From: Devosia soli
GTDB taxonomy: Bacteria > Pseudomonadota > Alphaproteobacteria > Rhizobiales > Devosiaceae
Direction: 5' to 3'
Assembly (NCBI RefSeq): GCF_000970455.1
Contig: NZ_LAJG01000005.1
Span: 434,001-498,000, forward strand
Length of the DNA: 64,000 nt
A model generated the notes under the pieces. It made no database searches. It had not been told where the DNA came from and saw only the letters and a program-made list of their open reading frames with translations. A program made the translations under genes and the position numbers. How positions within the stretch are numbered: position 1 is the stretch's first letter; each line of letters opens with the position of its first letter. Below, one piece after another: positions 62,256-64,000 of the stretch.

Positions 62256-63656
62256 TTGGCCAAGAGCAAATCCAATTTCGTATGCCAGGCCTGTGGTGCG
62301 GTAACAACCCGCTGGCAGGGGCGTTGCGATGCGTGCGGAGAATGGAACACCATTGTCGAAGAGATGGTGGACAGCGGCATCGGGGCGGGACCGAAGGCGG
62401 CAAAATCTGGCGGACGGCCCACCAATCTGCAGCCCCTTGCCGGTGAAACCGAAAGTGCGGCGCGGGTCGTCACGGGCATTGCAGAGCTCGATCGCGTGAC
62501 CGGCGGCGGGTTCGTGAAGGGCTCGGCGCTGCTGGTCGGGGGCGATCCGGGAATCGGCAAATCGACGCTGCTGCTGCAATCGGCCGCCGCGCTCGCGAAC
62601 AAAGGCAAACGCGTCATCTACGTTTCGGGCGAAGAAGCCGTGGCGCAGGTGCGGTTGCGGGCACAACGTCTAGGGCTCGGCGAGGCGGGCGTGTTGCTGG
62701 CGGCGGAGACTAATGTCGAGATCATTCTCGCCACGCTCGAAAATGGGCCGGCGCCGGACCTTGTCATCATCGATTCCATCCAGACGCTCTGGACCGACCG
62801 AGTGGAGAGCGCGCCGGGGACGGTGACGCAGGTGCGCACCTCTGCCCAAGCGCTGACGCGGCTGGCAAAAAAGACCGGCGCGGCAGTGGTGCTGGTGGGC
62901 CACGTGACCAAGGATGGACAAATCGCCGGACCGCGCGTCGTCGAGCACATGGTCGATGCGGTGCTCTATTTCGAGGGCGATTCGAGCCACACCTTCCGCA
63001 TCCTGCGCGGGGTCAAGAACCGCTATGGCGCAACCGACGAGATCGGCGTCTTCGCCATGACCGAGCGCGGGCTCGAACAGGTGGCTAATCCCTCGGCGCT
63101 GTTTCTCGATCAGCGCGATGAAGACGCGGCGGGGTCAGCGGTTTTTGCCGGCATGGAGGGGACGCGACCGCTGTTGATCGAAATTCAGGCGCTGGTGGCC
63201 CCCTCCCCGCTGGGCACGCCCCGAAGGGCCGTGGTGGGCTGGGATTCCCAGCGCCTTTCGATGGTTCTAGCCGTGCTGGAGACACGCTGCGGTGTGCGGA
63301 TCGGGGCGAACGACATCTATCTCAACGTCGCTGGCGGGCTAAAAATCTCCGAGCCGGCGGCGGATCTCGCGGTCGCTGCGGCGCTTATCTCCTCTTTGAC
63401 CGGAGCACCGCTGCCCAAGGAAGCGGTTTACTTCGGCGAAATCTCCCTCGCTGGTGGGGTGCGGCCAGTGTCGCATGCGGGATTGCGGCTGCGGGAGGCG
63501 CAAAAGCTCGGCTTCCAATCGGTGGTCACCGGACGGGTCAATACCGTCGACAAAACGGCAGGGTTCGAGGTCACGGAGTTTTCGCAATTGTCGGAAATGG
63601 TTGGGCGGATCGCGGCCAATGGCAAGAAGCCGGTGGCCGAGCCGGAGCAATGGTAG
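62256..63656 (+). CDS. radA: DNA repair protein RadA
   Basis: A 466-residue recombination helicase that promotes branch migration. Zinc finger CQACGAVTTRWQGRCDACGEW (residues about 10-30), RecA-like core with Walker A GGDPGIGKST, the RadA motif KNRYG (a KNRFG variant) in RGVKNRYGATDE, and a C-terminal Lon-protease-like domain (FAGMEGTRPLLIEIQALV ... LAVAAALISS). The start is TTG with only a weak ribosome site; no in-frame ATG lies nearby upstream. Confidence 0.95.
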   Translation: MAKSKSNFVCQACGAVTTRWQGRCDACGEWNTIVEEMVDSGIGAGPKAAKSGGRPTNLQPLAGETESAARVVTGIAELDRVTGGGFVKGSALLVGGDPGIGKSTLLLQSAAALANKGKRVIYVSGEEAVAQVRLRAQRLGLGEAGVLLAAETNVEIILATLENGPAPDLVIIDSIQTLWTDRVESAPGTVTQVRTSAQALTRLAKKTGAAVVLVGHVTKDGQIAGPRVVEHMVDAVLYFEGDSSHTFRILRGVKNRYGATDEIGVFAMTERGLEQVANPSALFLDQRDEDAAGSAVFAGMEGTRPLLIEIQALVAPSPLGTPRRAVVGWDSQRLSMVLAVLETRCGVRIGANDIYLNVAGGLKISEPAADLAVAAALISSLTGAPLPKEAVYFGEISLAGGVRPVSHAGLRLREAQKLGFQSVVTGRVNTVDKTAGFEVTEFSQLSEMVGRIAANGKKPVAEPEQW

Positions 63657-63844
63657 CCGGGCGCGGATCGCTTTGCTCCGCAGTCGACGCGCCTCTTGCC
63701 TTCCAACCGGAACCCGCTTTGGGCCGACATGTTAAGAATATCTGAAAGTTCACGACCTTACGCGGCTCGTGGCTTGGCAGGGGCGACCAAAGTCGTTAAA
63801 GGTCGCGGCAACGAGCCGGGCGGCAACTGGAGACAGGCAGACAT

Positions 63845-64000
63845 ATGCTGACAGCGTTTGACGTTGGTGTGGGCGTGCTGGTGTTGATCTCGGCAATCCT
63901 GGCAACCGCCAGGGGCCTGACGCGCGAGGTGCTTTCGCTGGCGACCTGGGCCGGCTCTGCGGCCATCGCCATCTACATGTATCTCTATCATCCCGATATC
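63845..64000 (+). CDS. CvpA-family membrane protein (3' partial)
   Basis: The first 52 residues are inside the window (MLTAFDVGVGVLVLISAILA, then TARGLTREVLSLATWAGSAA). This is the N-terminus of the CvpA/colicin V production family, with two membrane helices. In related genomes cvpA precedes purF. GGAG precedes ATG 63845. The 188-bp gap after radA has no clear terminator. Confidence 0.85.
   Translation, partial: MLTAFDVGVGVLVLISAILATARGLTREVLSLATWAGSAAIAIYMYLYHPDI

Overview
The window looks like chromosomal DNA of a high-GC alphaproteobacterium of the order Hyphomicrobiales (Rhizobiales), most plausibly Devosia or a close relative. The assignment rests on the order of core genes in the right half (holC / lptF-lptG-lptD-surA-pdxA-rsmA / gmk-yicC-mltG-fabF-acpP-fabG-fabD / rpsF-rpsR-rplI-dnaB-alr-radA-cvpA), on alphaproteobacterial protein variants, and on GTG/TTG start use. 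The genus is inferred, not proven. I see no phage, insertion sequence, CRISPR array or rRNA. One tRNA, tRNA-Ser(GCU), is present.

Left part (1-14 kb): two complete nutrient-uptake loci face each other. The plus-strand operon (1-6716) encodes a phosphoribosyltransferase, a BMP-family periplasmic binding protein, a double-ATPase subunit, two permeases and a CodA-like deaminase. Together they look like a nucleoside or nucleobase import, deamination and salvage unit. The minus-strand operon (12568-6725) encodes a Tat-exported binding protein, two permeases, an ATPase, a divergent glycerophosphodiester phosphodiesterase and an inositol-monophosphatase-family enzyme. A LacI-type regulator lies upstream. 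The gene content suggests import of a phosphodiester or phospho-polyol followed by two hydrolysis steps.

Middle (14-38 kb): a mosaic of small units. These include glutathione-dependent formaldehyde dehydrogenase, a YihY/BrkB membrane protein, a nucleoside deaminase, a DUF427-DUF2256 pair, a long AI-2E-type exporter with extra C-terminal domains, tRNA-Ser, a GST, a TauE/SafE-type exporter, and a lone molybdopterin oxidoreductase. They continue with a MarR-MFS efflux pair around a palindrome, a DEAD-box helicase, ndk with a tautomerase, RidA, an ABC-F ATPase with a cupin, and two tandem DUF4344 metallopeptidase-like secreted proteins. Extragenic palindromic repeats of two families are scattered through this part.

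Right part (38-64 kb): the conserved housekeeping block for LPS transport (LptF, LptG, LptD and a SurA-like chaperone), pyridoxal phosphate synthesis, 16S rRNA dimethylation, fatty-acid synthesis, peptidoglycan processing, ribosomal proteins, the replicative helicase, alanine racemase and RadA. Lineage-specific genes are inserted at the joints between blocks: a beta-barrel protein plus an MFS transporter, a MASE1-GGDEF diguanylate cyclase, a secreted NTF2-like protein and a DUF1697 protein. Two genes I would expect from related genomes, pepA next to holC and a DUF2232 membrane protein between rpsR and rplI, are absent.
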